A DNA stretch of 64,000 nt from Ceriagrion tenellum (taxonomy: Eukaryota; Arthropoda; Insecta; Odonata; Coenagrionidae): contig OY720643.1 of the NCBI GenBank assembly GCA_963169105.1, positions 95,924,848 to 95,988,847 on the forward strand, read 5' to 3'. How positions within the stretch are numbered: position 1 is the first letter of the stretch; every line of letters begins with the position of its first letter. Under the pieces are notes generated by a model. That model was not told the origin of the DNA. It saw only the letters and a list, made by a program, of their open reading frames with translations, and ran no database searches. Below, in pieces: positions 61,136-64,000 of this stretch. The position numbers and the translations under genes are program-made.

Positions 61136-63772
61136 TTTAATTCACCACTGGTGTCTTGAAGTTGATGCTAAGAAGTAAAAGTCACAATTGGATCAATGAA
61201 TCATCCAGTGGAAATACAGTTTTTTCAATGTATAATTCTGCACAAAGTGATTCTTCACACATTTAAATTAATTACCCATCAGATTTTTATATCTTTCCTT
61301 GAAAATATCTTCATTTTGCAGGTATTAACTGCAGTATAATCATGTACGATACTAGTTTTGAAAGAAAATTTCGAGCTGACTGTAAAACATCCACTTTGAA
61401 AAAACTCAATCTCATTTTTACCCAGAATAACCTGGCATGAATCTAGATTGCTATATTCTTTAGATCAAGAGCAACCTGTTATGTTAACACTACTCTACGT
61501 GTAATGTTAAGTAATTATTCAATATGATGCGTAAATTTTATAACAGTTGTTATCTCGATAAATATTAATCGGTTACTAGGTGACTTGGACTCTGAATTAA
61601 ATGGTTGTGGTGATATATTTTTAGCTTGGACCCACAATCACCAAAAGAATGCCGTTCTATGCGCCACCTCCGTGATGGATTTAACCATGGCAAAAAATCG
61701 ATGAGCATCGTCCCCCTCTTTTGACCAAAGTAACCACCTGCCACGCGAAGATGGATGGGCCGGTGATTCAATTAATGGATTTAATCAGGGAGGATACGAG
61801 CATCCTAGACGCCGGCCATTGAGAAAACGCCAAAGGTCGTTTGCGCTTGAGGAAGCTTGAGACTCTCACGCTCGGATGAAATGAGATGGCGCTATGAAGG
61901 CAACAAAACATGGTGGTAGTCTTACAAAAAACCCTTTCCAGTGATTTAATGTAAACTGCCTACTTACAGGTAAGTAAGGGAGTCTGTGAATTTGTATGGA
62001 TGGGTGTCTATGAAAGCGAACCAATAATTTTAACATTAAAATACTGAATAGGCCTTTGCTCTAAACATTCTGTTTGTCTTTGTCTCTAATTATAAAATCT
62101 TTGACGGTGCAAACGAATTGAATTTACTTAACTTCGTAACTGAATGTTGATATAGTGGTTAAGCGCACTGAAGACTATTTTCTGCAAGTAAGTAGCGTTA
62201 GCAACCTTGTCAATGTAATCTGCTGTCCTTTCCCATCTCAGTAATTTTGCCATATTCCTTCATAATTCTTCAGTTCCATGACGTATTTTGTTGCATAAGT
62301 GACCGCCAGCAAGTCTCGCCACCACTGCATCTAAAGACTGCCAGAGCTCGGGTGCTTTCGTAAAGCGGGAACGTAGAGGAAAAAACAGTTGAGAATCACG
62401 ACTGGAACGTAGGAGTCGACTGATACGCCGTCAATCTTTTCCCTTTTTCTTTGCGAACTTTGTGGAAATGCAATGCCGGGCGAAAAAATGTTTTATGTTT
62501 CGTCGTCGACGCCCGCGAAATGTTTAGAAAAGGAGAGCAAGCGACAAAAATAAAAGAAATGAAGCATAGCGAAACAATTGAAAGACTACAAGCGCTGTCT
62601 GCTGCAAACAAAATGACACGAAAATGCTCTTTTAAGTACATTTTTTCTTGTTGTCTTTCTCTGTGACTCTATATTTATCCATCTCGCTGGAAAAATAAAT
62701 GAAATATTTATTCATGTATGCAAAAAACATGCGAATGGTCTGTTTCTCTGGTATTTTCACATATAATGCAAAGAGTAGACACAAATGTTCCACAGAATCC
62801 TTTGATGCTTCTCTACGCCTAGTATATCAAAGCTGCGTGCACAACATACAAAAGGTTGCCTTCGGGACGTTGAAATCCTTTGAGTGACCAGCAAATACGA
62901 AATTACTAAAGCCAAGAGGAGGACAATTTTCATGCAGCTAGATTCTTGCAGCATCCGTCCATTCGAGAGACTCATATTATTCACCGTGGGATTTTTCTCT
63001 ATTATCTTCAAAGCAAGTTCCTGAATTTTGCAACAATGTTCATTCGTTTTTACCATGATTCGGATTAGAGCCACAAAATTATAAAACTTTCTAAATATTT
63101 GGAAATCGAAAGCAATACATCATAATTCCTGATAATTTCCGAAAGCCACGAGATTATTATTGCTGTTCCATTCCGTCTGCAAATTATTTACATCATACTG
63201 ATAAATGCATGGGCAACGGATTTTAATTTTGCTCAAGGGAGCCGTTATTGGGGGAAGATAATGTATTTGCACATTCTCGAGTTTTCCACTGGTGATCGGA
63301 CATCACTTGCACTCATTTAAGGCAAGCATTAAACAATAATTAAAACACCTCCGACGAGTATTTGATGCAAAAATATGCATAACAAATAATAATATTTAGA
63401 GGCCCTTTATGCATAACACATGAATAAATTTACAAATTTCATAGGAGAAAAAGATTGCAGCGAATCAATGACCACAAAACGTGTCATTCCTAATGGGATT
63501 AGAATTTGTGGACACACAGGCCAACAGAGAAACTTCGCTTTTTATAATAACCAGAAATACTGAGCAACCATAAGGATTTTTACAATATTGTTATGTACCG
63601 CTATGACATAGTATACCATGGTTCATTGACTCAATGATTTAATTCGAACCTTCAATATTTTTGTATTGCATACTGGGGTATAACATTATTTGGTGATACA
63701 ACATCTCACATATAATTAGGGAAGAACTAACACCAACCCACGAGGGAGTAGAGCTATAACAAGATTATTCTT
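61136..63772. other. Intergenic sequence with GC-richer patch
   Basis: 61600-61920 is GC-richer without recognised motif. A tRNA A-box-like tagtggttaagcg lies at about 62155 but no matching B box follows. The rest is AT-rich. Confidence 0.4.
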
Positions 63773-63958
63773 CGGGGGTGGCGAACCTATGGCAGGCGTG
63801 CCCAAAGTGGCACGCGGAGCATTTATTTCGGCACGTGGTGCTGGGAGGACGCTAAGGGATACTTCTATCTCACTCTATGGGTTGGCAAACGAGTCGAGAG
63901 AGTATACTCTTATTTCATAAATTTTTGCCGTCAATCGCCAAAACGTTTGCTACCCCTG
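63773..63958. mobile_element. hAT-like miniature element
   Basis: Seen: the left end cgggggtggcgaacctatgg and the right end, reverse complemented, caggggtagcaaacgttttg, agree at about 12 of the first 16 positions. The subterminal sequence repeats ggcacgc-type units (gtgcccaaagtggcacgcgg). Known: CAGGGGTGGCxAAC termini are typical of hAT superfamily MITEs, which make 8-bp target duplications. The 8-bp flanks do not match here, so the insertion is old or the ends are slightly off. No coding capacity. Confidence 0.6.
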
Positions 63959-64000
63959 CTGTAGTCTATAATAAATAAATTTGAGGATACATGCTTCAAA

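Noticed and set aside
62150..62215. tRNA-derived SINE head (tagtggttaagcg)
   Set aside because: Only the A box is convincing. No B box follows at the expected spacing.

Overview
This window looks like non-genic nuclear DNA from an arthropod, most likely an insect. It is AT-rich, has no operon-like gene packing and no long clean open reading frame, and carries many decayed eukaryotic transposable elements. The species cannot be named from the sequence. I see no rRNA gene, no functional tRNA gene, no CRISPR array and no bacterial or viral genome. Almost all short open frames are chance frames, many of them in purine-rich blocks.

The recognisable coding matter is transposon debris. Three decayed 3' ends of non-LTR retrotransposon (LINE) polyproteins lie at 2641-3003 (+), 13345-13661 (-) and 35650-36141 (+), with a weaker fourth at 46285-46420 (+). 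A broken pogo/Tigger/jerky-type DDE transposase runs on the minus strand from about 44335 to 42613. It is split by a 441-bp insertion (43520-43960) flanked by an 8-bp target duplication. A second copy of that inserted element lies at 504-770 between 14-bp target duplications. Its 3' end resembles that of Penelope-like retroelements, and half of it is duplicated in inverted orientation.

Non-coding mobile elements include piggyBac-like TTAA-flanked elements (1082-1630; a related pair at 31443-31803 and 57374-57869), a hAT-like MITE (63773-63958), a 320-bp foldback element (29967-30287), a tRNA-Arg-like SINE (22770-22952), a second more decayed SINE (32575-32745, -), and a long inverted repeat (56165-56495 / 57884-58226) with a third partial copy near 9767. 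Head-to-head imperfect palindromes recur at 503-722, 11688-11793, 14553-14707 and 39124-39267.

The only host-gene candidates are two short exon-like stretches behind good splice acceptors: 51288-51492 (a possible 60-residue Cys-rich peptide) and 38151-38372. Both are weak. The window is best read as intergenic or intronic sequence built from layered, mostly old transposon insertions. The most informative sites are the nested insertion at 43.5-44.0 kb, the young palindrome at 0.5-0.7 kb and the shared head-to-head palindrome pattern.
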